Source: Paracoccaceae bacterium
GTDB lineage: Bacteria > Pseudomonadota > Alphaproteobacteria > Rhodobacterales > Rhodobacteraceae
Length of the DNA stretch: 64,000 bases
Assembly: GCA_014872875.1 (NCBI GenBank)
Contig: WKFI01000005.1
Span: 248,001 to 312,000 of the forward strand
Direction: 5' to 3'
In this document: positions 40,678 to 50,900 of the stretch, piece after piece
How the letters are laid out: every line of letters starts with the position of its first letter
Numbering within the stretch: position 1 is the stretch's first letter
Program-made: the position numbers and the translations under genes
Notes under the pieces: model-generated
Seen by the model: the letters and a program-made list of their open reading frames with translations, nothing else
The model's database searches: none
Told to the model about the DNA's origin: nothing

Positions 40678-41985
40678 ATGGAAGACACAACAACGCTTTT
40701 GGACAGCGCCTTTTGGATAACATCGGGCGTCATTTGTCTTCTGTTGGTGCTGTCCGGGTTCTTTTCAGGGTCCGAAACGGCACTCACGGCTGCCTCACGC
40801 GGGAAACTTCGCAGCCAGGCGGACAGGGGCTCGCGCGGAGCACAGCGCGCTTTGGCGATCACCGAAGACAATGAACGGCTGATCGGCTCGGTTCTGCTGG
40901 GCAACAATCTGGTCAACATCATGGCTGCCTCGCTTGCGACATCCCTGTTCACAAGTCTTTTTGGTGAAAGCGGTGTGGCGCTGGCGACCCTGGTCATGAC
41001 CCTGCTGGTCCTGATCTTTGCCGAGGTTCTGCCCAAGACCTATGCCATTACCAATGCGGAAAAAGCGGCCTCTGCCGTGGCGCCGATCATCAATGTCGTG
41101 GTCACGGTCTTTGCCCCGGTCGTGTCGGCTGTCCGCCTTCTGGTGCGCGGCGTTCTGCGGCTGTTTGGGGTTCGCATCGACCCGAACAGTCACATCCTCG
41201 CAGTGCGCGAAGAAATCGCCGGCGCGCTTCACTTGGGCCATTCCGAAGGCGTGGTGGAAAAGGAAGACCGTGACCGTATCCTCGGCGCACTGGATCTGGG
41301 CGATCGCACCGTCGAAGAAATCATGCTGCATCGCTCGAACATCGAAATGATTGACGCTAGCGACGAACCCGAAGCGATCCTCAAACAGTGTCTGCAAAGC
41401 CCTCATACCCGCTTGCCGGTTTTCCGCGAGGAGCAAGAGAACATCATTGGCGTCGTGCATGCCAAGGATCTGTTCCGGTCCATGTATGCTCAGGTGGGCG
41501 AGGCCGAGAACGCTGCCGAACGATTGAAGAATTTCGACATCTCCAGTGTCGCCAATGATCCCTATTTCGTGCCCGAAACAACCACGCTTGATGATCAGAT
41601 GCGCGAGTTTCTGCGGATACGAAGCCATTTTGCGCTGGTCGTGGACGAATACGGTTCCTTGCGCGGGCTAATCACTCTGGAGGACATCCTGGAAGAGATC
41701 GTGGGTGAGATCGCCGATGAATTCGACCTGCCCGAAGATCTGCTGGTCAAGAAAGGCGATGACGGTCACTTCCTGGTCGATGGAGCAATGACCATCCGAG
41801 ATCTCAACCGCGCGATGGATTGGAACCTTCCGGATGAGGAGGCAAACACGATTGCTGGCCTCGTGATTCACGAGGCCCAGATGATCCCGACCGCAGGTCA
41901 GGTGTTTTCCTTCCACGGATTCCGGTTCGAAGTCACCGATCGTGAAGGCAACCGGTTGACCGGCCTCAAGATACGGCCTCTCTAA
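40678..41985 (+). CDS. CNNM/CorC-type membrane protein with CBS pair
   Basis: 435 residues. An N-terminal DUF21 membrane domain (LLLVLSGFFSGSETALTAASRGKL, VLLGNNLVNIMAAS, IFAEVLPKTYAI) is followed by two CBS domains (MLHRSNIEMIDASDE..., FVPETTTLDDQMREF...) and a CorC/HlyC C-terminal domain. The family is linked to Mg2+ and other cation export and was once called hemolysin. I chose ATG 40678; the frame is open to 40456 but the added residues look non-coding. The next gene starts 2 nt later. Confidence 0.9.
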   Translation: MEDTTTLLDSAFWITSGVICLLLVLSGFFSGSETALTAASRGKLRSQADRGSRGAQRALAITEDNERLIGSVLLGNNLVNIMAASLATSLFTSLFGESGVALATLVMTLLVLIFAEVLPKTYAITNAEKAASAVAPIINVVVTVFAPVVSAVRLLVRGVLRLFGVRIDPNSHILAVREEIAGALHLGHSEGVVEKEDRDRILGALDLGDRTVEEIMLHRSNIEMIDASDEPEAILKQCLQSPHTRLPVFREEQENIIGVVHAKDLFRSMYAQVGEAENAAERLKNFDISSVANDPYFVPETTTLDDQMREFLRIRSHFALVVDEYGSLRGLITLEDILEEIVGEIADEFDLPEDLLVKKGDDGHFLVDGAMTIRDLNRAMDWNLPDEEANTIAGLVIHEAQMIPTAGQVFSFHGFRFEVTDREGNRLTGLKIRPL

Positions 41986-41987
41986 AG

Positions 41988-43598
41988 GTGCTGCGCTGGT
42001 TCGACAGGATCGTCCTGGATTTGGGGCGGCAGCTGCGGTGGTCCTTCCTGCCGCCTCTGATGATCTATTTCGCAGCGGGAGCCCAAGGGCTGACATCAGT
42101 CGCAGGCACCTTCTACGTCAAGGAATACCTGGACCTGTCGGCGGCGTTCCTGGCAGGATTGGCGTTCTGGGCCGGCTTGCCTTGGGCATTGAAAATGCCG
42201 CTGGGGCATCTTGTGGATTTGATCTGGCGCTGGAAGGCCGCGCTACTGGTTCTGGGGGCCGGACTGATGGCCACCAGCTATGGCATCATGATCGCCCTTA
42301 TCACCAGCCCCGAGATGATGACCACCATCATGTCCCCGGGCGCCTGGTATGTGGCTTCGGTCATACTTGCGCCCTGCGGCTTTGCTCTGCAAGACGTCGT
42401 TGCCGACGCCATGTCGGTCGAGGCGGTCCCGCATATCGACGCACGCGGTCGCCCGGTGCCAGCCGAAGAAACCCGCGCTCTGCACACGACCATGCAGACC
42501 CTTGGCCGGATTGCCCTGATCAGTGGTGCCAGCGCCGTGGCAGCGGCCAATGTGGCCCTGTTCGATGGGGTCGAATCCCTGCCCGACCAGGAAAAGGCCG
42601 CCGCCTATGCTGGGATCTTTACGCTGGCGCTGATTATTCCCTGCATTTCTCTCACCGGCGTCGGGGTGAGTTTTCTGCAGAAGTATCAGCGTACACGATC
42701 ACTCCGCGCGCAAGGGCTTGCGCAATCCGAAGTGCAAACCCTGATCGACCCACCCCGCGACCCGGTAGAGCCGAACTGGTGGTATTTCATCGGCGGGGCT
42801 GCCTTTGTGGCCCTGTCGCTCACGGTCGGTTTGGGCGATGTGCCCTATTCGCAGGAGATCGTCTTTGTCGGTTCCATGACCGTGGTCCTGCTGTTGATGC
42901 GGCAGCTGATTGCCGTTCTTGAACCGGAACAGGCCCGCGCCTTGATTGGCACCGCGATCATCATTTTTGTCTTTCGAGCTGTGCCTCTGATTGGCCCCGG
43001 GCTCACATGGTTCGAGATTGACGAACTGGGCTTTGACCAGCAATTCCTGTCGGTCCTTTCGCTGATCACAGCGCTGCTGACCTTGGTCGGCATGATCATT
43101 CTGCGTCCGATGATGGCCAGTCGAACGATCGTCTGGATCGTGATCATGCTGACAGTGGCCCAAGGCATCCTTTCGTTGCCCAATATCGGTCTGTATTACG
43201 GCGTCCACCATTGGACCTCCGAGATGACGAACGGGGTCGTCGATGCCCGGTTCATCGCGATGATTGACACGGCAGTGGAATCCCCTCTGGGTCAGGTTGC
43301 CATGATCCCGATGCTGGCCTGGATTGCACGCAACGCACCTTCAAACCTCAAGGCCACCTTCTTTGCGGTCATGGCATCCTTCACCAATCTGGCACTGTCC
43401 GCGGCCAGCCTTGGTACGCGTTACCTGAACGAAATCTTCGTGGTTACGCGTGAGGTGAAAACAGGCGAGGTCGTCACGACGGCAGCGGACTATTCCCAGC
43501 TTGGTACGCTATTGCTGACCGTTGCCTTGATCGGTGTTGCAGCGCCGCTGATCACGATCCTGATCGTGCAGAACAGTCGGTTCCGCACGACCGACTGA
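41988..43598 (+). CDS. BT1/FBT-type major facilitator transporter
   Basis: 536 residues with about 12 hydrophobic segments. The pattern GTFYVKEYLDLSAAFLAGL, then GFALQDVVADAMSVEA in the middle and the C-terminal APSNLKATFFAVMASFTNLAL resemble the folate-biopterin (BT1) branch of the MFS. In protozoa and plants such carriers move folates; bacterial substrates are mostly unknown. The start is GTG 41988, two nt after the CNNM stop, so the two share a transcript. Confidence 0.78.
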   Translation: MLRWFDRIVLDLGRQLRWSFLPPLMIYFAAGAQGLTSVAGTFYVKEYLDLSAAFLAGLAFWAGLPWALKMPLGHLVDLIWRWKAALLVLGAGLMATSYGIMIALITSPEMMTTIMSPGAWYVASVILAPCGFALQDVVADAMSVEAVPHIDARGRPVPAEETRALHTTMQTLGRIALISGASAVAAANVALFDGVESLPDQEKAAAYAGIFTLALIIPCISLTGVGVSFLQKYQRTRSLRAQGLAQSEVQTLIDPPRDPVEPNWWYFIGGAAFVALSLTVGLGDVPYSQEIVFVGSMTVVLLLMRQLIAVLEPEQARALIGTAIIIFVFRAVPLIGPGLTWFEIDELGFDQQFLSVLSLITALLTLVGMIILRPMMASRTIVWIVIMLTVAQGILSLPNIGLYYGVHHWTSEMTNGVVDARFIAMIDTAVESPLGQVAMIPMLAWIARNAPSNLKATFFAVMASFTNLALSAASLGTRYLNEIFVVTREVKTGEVVTTAADYSQLGTLLLTVALIGVAAPLITILIVQNSRFRTTD

Positions 43599-43670
43599 CG
43601 AAACATCGACAAAACTCAGGCGAGTGCTAGGCTTCGAACAATGTTACCCGTTCATTGTTCGGAGCCTTTG

Positions 43671-44429
43671 ATGACCAGCCTCAAATCGAAACTCAATGCG
43701 CCGGATCGGCGTGTGTCGATGGTCTTGTGTACGATTCCATCCGCCCTCGTCACTCAGGCCATAGCCGCCAGTGGTGTAGACAGCATTGTCGTGGATCTGG
43801 AACACGGCGCTGCGGATTATGCCTCGGCCCACGCCATGATCGCAGCAACGGCAGGGTCGGAATGCGCGCCCTTGGTCCGAGTGACCGAGAACGATCCGGC
43901 CCAGGTCAAACGGGTGCTGGACCTGGGGGCCGAAGGCATCGTATTTCCCTTGATCCGTAATGCTGAGGACGCGGAGAAAGCGGTTGCGAGCTTGCGCTAC
44001 CCGCCCGATGGCATACGCGGGTTCGGCCCTTTTGTCGCCCAATCCCGGTGGCAGACCAGCCTGGCCGACTACCCCGCGAAGATCGCGGGGGAACTGGTCA
44101 GTTGCCTATTGGTGGAAACTGCTGATGCCGTTGAAAACATTGAAGAGATCTGTGCCGTGCCGGGCATCGACATCCTGATCCCCGCTCAGTTCGACCTCAG
44201 CACGGACTTGGGCGTCATGGGCCAATTCGACCATCCGACCTTCAAGGCGGCCCTTGCAAAAGTCGAGGCCGCAGCCAAGTCCCAAGGGATTCCATTGGGC
44301 AATGTGGCGTTGGCGGAACCCCAGGCACAAGCTCTGTTTTCACGCGGCTATCGGGTTGTGGCTGGTTTCGACCTGATCTGGCTAAATGAAAAGGCCGCAG
44401 ACATGGCTCGATGGTGCGGCGCAGACTGA
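43671..44429 (+). CDS. HpcH/HpaI-family aldolase
   Basis: 252 residues. This family splits or joins pyruvate or oxaloacetate with aldehydes using a divalent metal. Signatures: IVVDLEHGAADYASAHAMI near residue 37, LVRVTENDPAQVKRVLDLGAEGI, CLLVETADAVENIEEI, and DILIPAQFDLSTDLG. ATG 43671 follows a CGGAG site, preferred over 43641. It stands 85 nt before the DMGDH-like gene in the same direction. Exact substrate not assignable. Confidence 0.88.
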   Translation: MTSLKSKLNAPDRRVSMVLCTIPSALVTQAIAASGVDSIVVDLEHGAADYASAHAMIAATAGSECAPLVRVTENDPAQVKRVLDLGAEGIVFPLIRNAEDAEKAVASLRYPPDGIRGFGPFVAQSRWQTSLADYPAKIAGELVSCLLVETADAVENIEEICAVPGIDILIPAQFDLSTDLGVMGQFDHPTFKAALAKVEAAAKSQGIPLGNVALAEPQAQALFSRGYRVVAGFDLIWLNEKAADMARWCGAD

Positions 44430-44513
44430 TTACGACATGTTTTGTCGCTGACCGACTGGACTACTAAACACAAATGTCCAGAATAGGATCCAACACCCAA
44501 TTCGGAGGATCCC

Positions 44514-46931
44514 ATGAAAACCACCACCCGTGTGGCCGTGATTGGCGGCGGCGTTGTCGGCGCGTCTGTTCTGTATCACCTGACGAAACTCGGCTGGTCC
44601 GATGTCATGCTGATCGAACGCTCTGAGCTTACCAGCGGCAGCACCTGGCACGCGGCGGGCGGGTTTCACACGCTGAACGGCGACACCAACATGGCGGCCC
44701 TGCAGGGGTACACGATCAAGCTTTACAAGGAACTGGAAGAAATCACCGGAATGTCCTGCGGATTGCACCACGTCGGCGGTGTGACTTTGGCGGATAATCA
44801 GGACCGGTTCGACATGCTGGTGGCAGAACGCGCCAAGCACCGTTTCATGGGGCTGGAGACCGAGATCGTTGGCCCGGAGGAAATCAAGAAGATCGCCCCC
44901 GTGACCAATGTCGATGGCATCATTGGCGCGCTTTATGATCCGCTGGATGGACATTTGGATCCTTCAGGTACGACCCATGCTTATGCCAAGGCTGCGCGCA
45001 TGGGCGGCGCGACCATCGAAACTCATTGCAAGGTGATCGAGACCAACCAGCGCCCCGATGGCACCTGGGACGTGGTGACGGAAAAAGGCACCATCCACGC
45101 CGAGCACATTGTGAATGCCGGGGGCCTTTGGGCACGAGAAGTCGGGGCGATGGCGGGCGTCTATTTCCCGCTGCACCCGATGGAGCATCAATACATCGTC
45201 ACCGATGAGGTGCCGATGATTGCAGAAATCATCGACGCGGGCGGGGAACATCCCCATGTCATGGATCCAGCTGGCGAAAGCTATCTGCGGCAGGAAGGGC
45301 GCGGGTTGTGCATCGGGTTCTACGAGCAGCCCTGCAAGCCCTGGGCGGTCGATGGAACGCCCTGGGATTTCGGCCACGAGCTGTTGCCCGATGATTTCGA
45401 CAAGATCGAAGCCTCTATCGACTTTGCCTACAAACGCTTCCCTGCCCTGGCCGAGGTCGGCGTGAAATCCGTGATCCACGGTCCTTTCACCTTCGCTCCG
45501 GACGGCAACCCTCTGGTCGGCCCGGTACCTGGCATGCGCAACTATTGGTCTGCCTGCGCAGTCATGGCCGGCTTCAGCCAAGGCGGCGGTGTTGGGTTGA
45601 TGCTGGCGCAATGGATGATCGAGGGCGAAACCGAACGTGACACGTTTGCGATGGACTGTGCCCGGTTTGGCGACTGGATCACGCCGGGTTACACCCGTCC
45701 AAAGGTGATCGAGAACTATCAGAAACGCTTCTCGGTCGCCTATCCGAACGAAGAACTGCCCGCCGCTCGGCCGTTCCGCACCACGCCGATGTACGATGTT
45801 TTCGACCAGATGGGCGCTGTTTGGGGCCATCAATACGGGCTGGAGGTGCCTAATTACTTTGCCGAAGGCGACGAGCCCCGGTTCGAAACCCCGTCCTTCC
45901 GCCGCTCCAACGCCTTTGACGCCACAGCGCGCGAGGTCAAAGCGGTGCGTGAAGCCGTGGGCATCAATGAAGTCCACAATTTCGGCAAATACCTGGTCAA
46001 AGGTGCTGGCGCACGGGAATGGCTGGATCGGATCATGGCAGGTCGCGTCCCCCAACCGGGGCGGTTGAGCCTGACCCCTATGTTGTCACCCAAAGGGCGC
46101 TTGATCGGGGATTTCACCATTTCCTGCCTGAGCGAAGAAGAGTTCCAACTCACTGCGTCCTACGGATCACAGGTTTATCATATTCGGTGGTTCCAGCAGA
46201 ATTTGGCCGATGATGTCCGGCTGGAAAACATCTCGGACACCCGCAACGGGTTCCAGATTGCCGGCCCCAATGCCCGCGACGTGCTACAGAGCTGTACTCG
46301 CAGTGACATTTCCGACATGCGGTTCATGGATGTGCGTCGCTTGACCGTCGGTATGGTCGATTGCATCGTTCAGCGCGTCTCCTACACTGGCGACCTAGGG
46401 TATGAAATCTACTGCGATCTGACCAGCCAGCGGGCGCTTTGGAACGTGCTGTGGACGGCCGGACAGGACCACGGCATGAAACCTTTTGGCATGCGCGCCA
46501 TGATGAGCTTGCGGCTGGACAAGTTCTTCGGCTCGTGGCTGTCCGAGTTTTCGCCCGACTACACGGCCGCAGAAACAGGTTTGGACCGGTTCATCAGCTT
46601 CAAGAAGAACACCGATTTCATAGGACGCGGTGCAGCGGAGGCGGAACGGGAAGCAGGCCCCACCCGCAAGCTGTGTGCTTTCGAAGTGGATGCTACCGAT
46701 GCGGACGTAAACGCATATGAGCCTATCTGGCTGGGCGGCAAGGTCGTTGGGTTCTGCACGTCGGGTGGCTATTCCCATCACGCGAACAAATCAATCGCTC
46801 AAGGATTTGTACCGGTGGAGCACGCGCAGGAAGGGCTGGAAGTCGAGATCGAGATTCTGGGCAACATGCACAAGGCCCACCTGATCACCGAGGTGCTTTT
46901 TGACGCGGACGGATCTCGGATGCGCGGATGA
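44514..46931 (+). CDS. Dimethylglycine/sarcosine dehydrogenase-like FAD protein
   Basis: 805 residues. N-terminal FAD-dependent DAO domain (VAVIGGGVVGASVLYHLTKLG) with the covalent-flavin His motif STWHAAGG, an FAO middle domain (about 375-430), and a C-terminal GcvT folate-binding domain (about 430-800). Such enzymes demethylate dimethylglycine or sarcosine and pass the methyl group to tetrahydrofolate. Roseobacters carry many paralogues for glycine betaine and other methylated amines. GGAGG lies 6 nt before the ATG. Substrate uncertain. Confidence 0.88.
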   Translation: MKTTTRVAVIGGGVVGASVLYHLTKLGWSDVMLIERSELTSGSTWHAAGGFHTLNGDTNMAALQGYTIKLYKELEEITGMSCGLHHVGGVTLADNQDRFDMLVAERAKHRFMGLETEIVGPEEIKKIAPVTNVDGIIGALYDPLDGHLDPSGTTHAYAKAARMGGATIETHCKVIETNQRPDGTWDVVTEKGTIHAEHIVNAGGLWAREVGAMAGVYFPLHPMEHQYIVTDEVPMIAEIIDAGGEHPHVMDPAGESYLRQEGRGLCIGFYEQPCKPWAVDGTPWDFGHELLPDDFDKIEASIDFAYKRFPALAEVGVKSVIHGPFTFAPDGNPLVGPVPGMRNYWSACAVMAGFSQGGGVGLMLAQWMIEGETERDTFAMDCARFGDWITPGYTRPKVIENYQKRFSVAYPNEELPAARPFRTTPMYDVFDQMGAVWGHQYGLEVPNYFAEGDEPRFETPSFRRSNAFDATAREVKAVREAVGINEVHNFGKYLVKGAGAREWLDRIMAGRVPQPGRLSLTPMLSPKGRLIGDFTISCLSEEEFQLTASYGSQVYHIRWFQQNLADDVRLENISDTRNGFQIAGPNARDVLQSCTRSDISDMRFMDVRRLTVGMVDCIVQRVSYTGDLGYEIYCDLTSQRALWNVLWTAGQDHGMKPFGMRAMMSLRLDKFFGSWLSEFSPDYTAAETGLDRFISFKKNTDFIGRGAAEAEREAGPTRKLCAFEVDATDADVNAYEPIWLGGKVVGFCTSGGYSHHANKSIAQGFVPVEHAQEGLEVEIEILGNMHKAHLITEVLFDADGSRMRG

Positions 46932-46938
46932 ACCAGCC

Positions 46939-46963
46939 GGCAGGCGGTTCTGAACCGCCTGCC
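46939..46963 (+). terminator. Strong hairpin after the DMGDH-like gene
   Basis: A perfect 11-bp stem (46939-46949 with 46953-46963) with loop CTG lies 7 nt after the stop. There is no T run, so it is a terminator without poly-U or an mRNA 3'-end protector. Confidence 0.5.
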
Positions 46964-47066
46964 ACATCGCAGTCCACTTCTGCGCAACTCTGCCAATCCC
47001 TTTTGCCTACTGGAATTCTCCAGCTCTGTTGCCCACAATGTGACGCAATCCAAAGGAGCCGGAACC

Positions 47067-47657
47067 ATGACCGATATTGCTGTACTTGTTCTGGCGGCAG
47101 GTTCATCTTCCCGCATGCAAGGGCGCGATAAGCTGCTGGAAGAGATCGGCGGGGTGCCACTTTTGTCGCGCATGATCTCGCGGGCGCAGAAAACAGGGAT
47201 GTCGGTCTATGTCACCCTGCCCGACCCGACCCATCCCCGCGCGACCCGGATCAGAGAGGCTCACCCGGTTTGGGTGCCGGACGCCGCTGAAGGAATGTCA
47301 GCCTCGATCCGGGCCGGGATTGCCGCCCTGCCCCAACATATTCAGGCTGCAATGATCCTGCCGGCAGATATGCCAGAGCTGACGGAAACGGATCTGTACC
47401 ATATTGCACAGCACTATCATCATAACAGCGACACTATTCTCCAGGCCACCAGCGAAGACGGTGTTCCCGGGCATCCGGTTCTGTTTCCGAGGCGCTATTT
47501 TGCAGAAATGACCACACTCACCGGAGACATAGGGGCGAAGCCCATCATTCGTGCAAATCTGGACAAACGGGTTCTGGTCGCCTTGCCCGGCAAACACGCC
47601 TTGACCGACCTTGACACGCCCGAAGCCTGGGCCGCTTGGCGGAGCGGTATCAACTGA
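47067..47657 (+). CDS. MocA/MobA-like nucleotidyltransferase
   Basis: 196 residues. The core LVLAAGSSSRMQGRDKLLEEIGG is the nucleotide site of MobA/MocA enzymes, which add CMP or GMP to the molybdenum cofactor; the metal site LPADMPELTETD fits too. MocA is usually near a xanthine-dehydrogenase-type enzyme or XdhC; none is in the window. AAAGGAG at 47051-47057 supports ATG 47067. MobA, MocA or another sugar-nucleotide enzyme all remain possible. Confidence 0.75.
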   Translation: MTDIAVLVLAAGSSSRMQGRDKLLEEIGGVPLLSRMISRAQKTGMSVYVTLPDPTHPRATRIREAHPVWVPDAAEGMSASIRAGIAALPQHIQAAMILPADMPELTETDLYHIAQHYHHNSDTILQATSEDGVPGHPVLFPRRYFAEMTTLTGDIGAKPIIRANLDKRVLVALPGKHALTDLDTPEAWAAWRSGIN

Positions 47658-47922
47658 TGAGAAACCCGTTTTTCAAACGGTACAACGGCCATCAACCGTA
47701 TCGAATTCCACTTCCGCCCAACCCCTGAAAGACCCAGAACATCAAAGGCAGGACGGAAAACCGCCCTGCCCTGATCACATGCCCCGGGGCCATGTGTTGT
47801 ATGCTGCTGTCCGGGGAAAGCCGACTGTGGGTTGGGGGAACGACCGTGAGAGCCTCCCATCATCCATAACTGTCCTAATTTGTTCCGGGGCGCTTTGCCC
47901 CCGCGCCCCGGAACAAGTTGGT
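47658..47922. other. Convergent intergenic region
   Basis: 265 nt between the MocA-like gene and the RTX gene end. It holds two hairpins: a 10-bp stem with one mismatch at 47747-47756 with 47761-47770, probably ending the MocA-like transcript, and the RTX terminator at 47880-47916. No gene was seen in it. Confidence 0.5.
47880..47916 (-). terminator. Long perfect hairpin after the RTX gene
   Basis: A perfect 14-bp stem (47880-47893 with 47903-47916) with a 9-nt loop starts 6 nt after the RTX stop codon. On the minus strand it is followed only by AT-rich ATTAGG, so termination is inferred from stem strength and position. Confidence 0.65.
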
Positions 47923-50900
47923 TCAGTGAGTCAGCAAATGTGCTTCGTGCTTCTTCAGCGACCGACGTGCAGATTGATAGGCTTCCAGACCTTCGCGGGT
48001 CTTGAGTTCAGGGAAGAGTTCGAAAATCTCGTTCCGCTGAGCATTGCCCAGTCCATCCAGAGTCTGATCACCCGGCTGGAAGCTTTCAGTCCAGGCACCG
48101 TCCGACAGGACAACTTCGTGCTGTTCGAACATGAAGTGGATATAGGTCACCGACGAGATCTCGACCCGATCCACACCTTCCAGGCCGGTCAGGTGTTTGG
48201 CCGCAACCAGAACTTCGCGTTCTTCAAAATACAGCGCGGTTTTGTCGTTGGCGACCAGCACCCGGTGGTTCGGGCTGACCATCATGTCACGCTCCGGAAG
48301 ACCGTTGCCCAAGGCACCCTGACGGATCAGAACCGGCTGAAGGTGCGAAGCCCGCAACAATTCGGAGCTGTTCAGCGTCCGTTTGCCCAACCAACGAATG
48401 GCCTGAATGCCATTGTCGCGAGTGATAACGCGATCTCCAACTTTCAGATCTTCAACACGACGTTCCCCTTTTGGTGTCGCAATCAATGTGCCCGGCGTGA
48501 AGCAGGGAATGACCACTTCGATTTCCGAGAAGGTCACAGTCCCTGTTTCGGTGCCCGCGGCATCGAAGTAGCGCACAACACCGGCTTCCGGGTCGGTCGC
48601 ATCATATTCAACAGTCAGAGTGCCACCCGGGTTCGCCGCTATGGCAGTGCCCCGCAGGTCCAGAGTATCGATGTCCAGGCCGTCGGCATCTTCACCACCA
48701 GTGATGATATCGCCCTGGCTGTTGTTGATGAAGGTATCGTCGCCTTCATTACCGAAGATCAGGTCAGCCGTATCACCGACGATGTCATTGTCGCCTGTGA
48801 TGGTGTCATCGCCTTCACCGCCGACCAGAATATCACCGCCAGCACCACCCGAGATGAAGTCATCCCCGGTACCACCCTGAACACCGTCATTGCCGGCTTC
48901 GCCGAACAGCTGGTCATCGCCAGAGTTACCAAAGATCAGGTCGCTGTCTTCACCAGCACGTACGATGTCGTCGCCAGCCCCGGCAACCACCAGATCTTCA
49001 TCATTCTCCAACGGTGGACGCGCGTCCATGTTGTCAATGCGATCACCCTCTGGATCACCGGTATAGGCCAGGTCGATTACATCGTCACCTGCTGTGCCTT
49101 CAACGACATTCTCGGTAAATGTCCGGCCCTCGATTACCGGTGGTGTACCCGGATCGATCCCATCGAGGTTGATCGCAAAGGCGCGTTCAATCTCGGTGAA
49201 CTCGTTGGTTCCGATGACATTCAGATCCAGATCGTAGAAAGTGATTGTGCCGGCTTCCGGGTCGGTCGCGGTGTAATCGACGACCGGAATACCACCAGAG
49301 ACGATCAGCGTGTCGAAATCCACGACACCACCTTCACCGCCTTCGATGACATCGCCGATGCCACCACCGATAATGTCGTTCTCGTCGCCACCGAACAGCT
49401 GGTCCGCACCAGCGCCGCCGATCACAAGGTCGCTGCCGTCGCCGCCATCAACGATGTCATCTCCGTCACTGCCGTCTACGACGTCGTTGCCCTGGCCACC
49501 CAAAACCGTGTCGTTGCCGTCGCCACCATCGACGATGTCATCGTCGATGCCGCCATCCAGCGTGTCATCGCCCGTGCCGCCATCAATGATGTCGTCATCA
49601 TCCTGACCAAAGATCGTGTCGTCGCCGGCGCCACCATCGATGACATCCATGCCATTGGTGGTTTCAGGGTCGGCTGGAACAATCGCGCCGTCATTCGGGA
49701 TGTTCAGGCTATCCGGGAAGCGCGGATCAAGACCGCCATAGATTGTGTCGTCGCCCAGACCGCCGTCGATGGTGTCCGCGCCCTCGCCCCCGATGATGGT
49801 GTCGTCGCCGTCACCACCGTCGATGGTGTCGTCATCCAGACCGCCGTCGATTGTATCGTCGCCGTCCCCGCCATCGATAATGTCATCGTCGTCGCCGGTC
49901 AGAATGGTGTCGTCGCCGTCACCGCCATCAACCGTATCCCGATCATCCAGCGGATCTGCGTCCGCAGGAACTGCGGGCAGACCGTTATAGGCCGGGAAGC
50001 CGCGGTCCGGCAGCGGGATTGCACCGCCGCCCGACGTATCGATCGTGTCGTCACCATCACCGCCGTCTACGGTGTCGGAACCGTCGCCACCGGAAATGTC
50101 ATCATCCCCGTCGCCACCGATCAAGGTGTCATCACCACCGTATCCAATCAGGATATCGTTCCCGGTACCGCCATCGATGATGTCATCGCCTTCCGTGCTC
50201 GTATCCGCAGCCGGAACATCAAAGAAAACGTCCGTGACCGTAACGATGGAGCTGCCGGGACCGACCTGCACATGGTCGATTTCAATTCGACCAACCGGGC
50301 CGGGCACCGTAACCAACATTGAGAAATTCGGAGCGTTCGGGTCGGCATAGCCGCCCTGGCTGGTTCCGGTATCATTGCCCGGAACGGAATCGTCATCCGA
50401 CAAGGTCACAAGCGGGCCATTGCCCAGGGCGAACTCGATCGGATCACCGTTTTCGTCGTACGCCCGCACCGTCGCCTGACCGTCGCCGTCGATGTCATTG
50501 ATACGGAACGAAACATTGCTGACCGGATCCGAGAAATCCAACCGGAAGGTCGCGGCGTCATCTTCTGCGAACAGGCGCGACTGCAGGGCACTGCTGTCAT
50601 TGGCAGGCGGGCCATCCGTGTCGATGTTGTTGACCAGCTGATCCTGATCTGAAAACTCGGTTTCGCTGCCGGTCGGCGTCGAAAGCACCGAGAACGTCAC
50701 ATCAACCGATCCGGTATCCTGTGTAAAGCCACCGCTCAGATCGTCGCCGTCGCTGTAAACAGTCGCGTCCCCTTGGACCGTGCCTTCACTCCACAGCAAT
50801 GCTTCGCGGATGGACCCTGCCGCGCCGCCGCCAGGGGCGTTTGTATCCCCGTGCAGCACGTCGTCACCGGATTCGCCATAGATCGTATCGCTGCCGCCGC

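Noticed and set aside
49310-49990. Plus-strand frames rich in Ser and Pro
   Set aside because: They mirror the RTX repeats on the other strand and read as SPSPPS strings, an artefact of the repeat.
47611-50322. A 903-codon plus-strand open frame
   Set aside because: It is antisense to the RTX gene. The repeated Gly/Asp codons remove stops from the opposite strand, and the product has no known fold or ribosome site.
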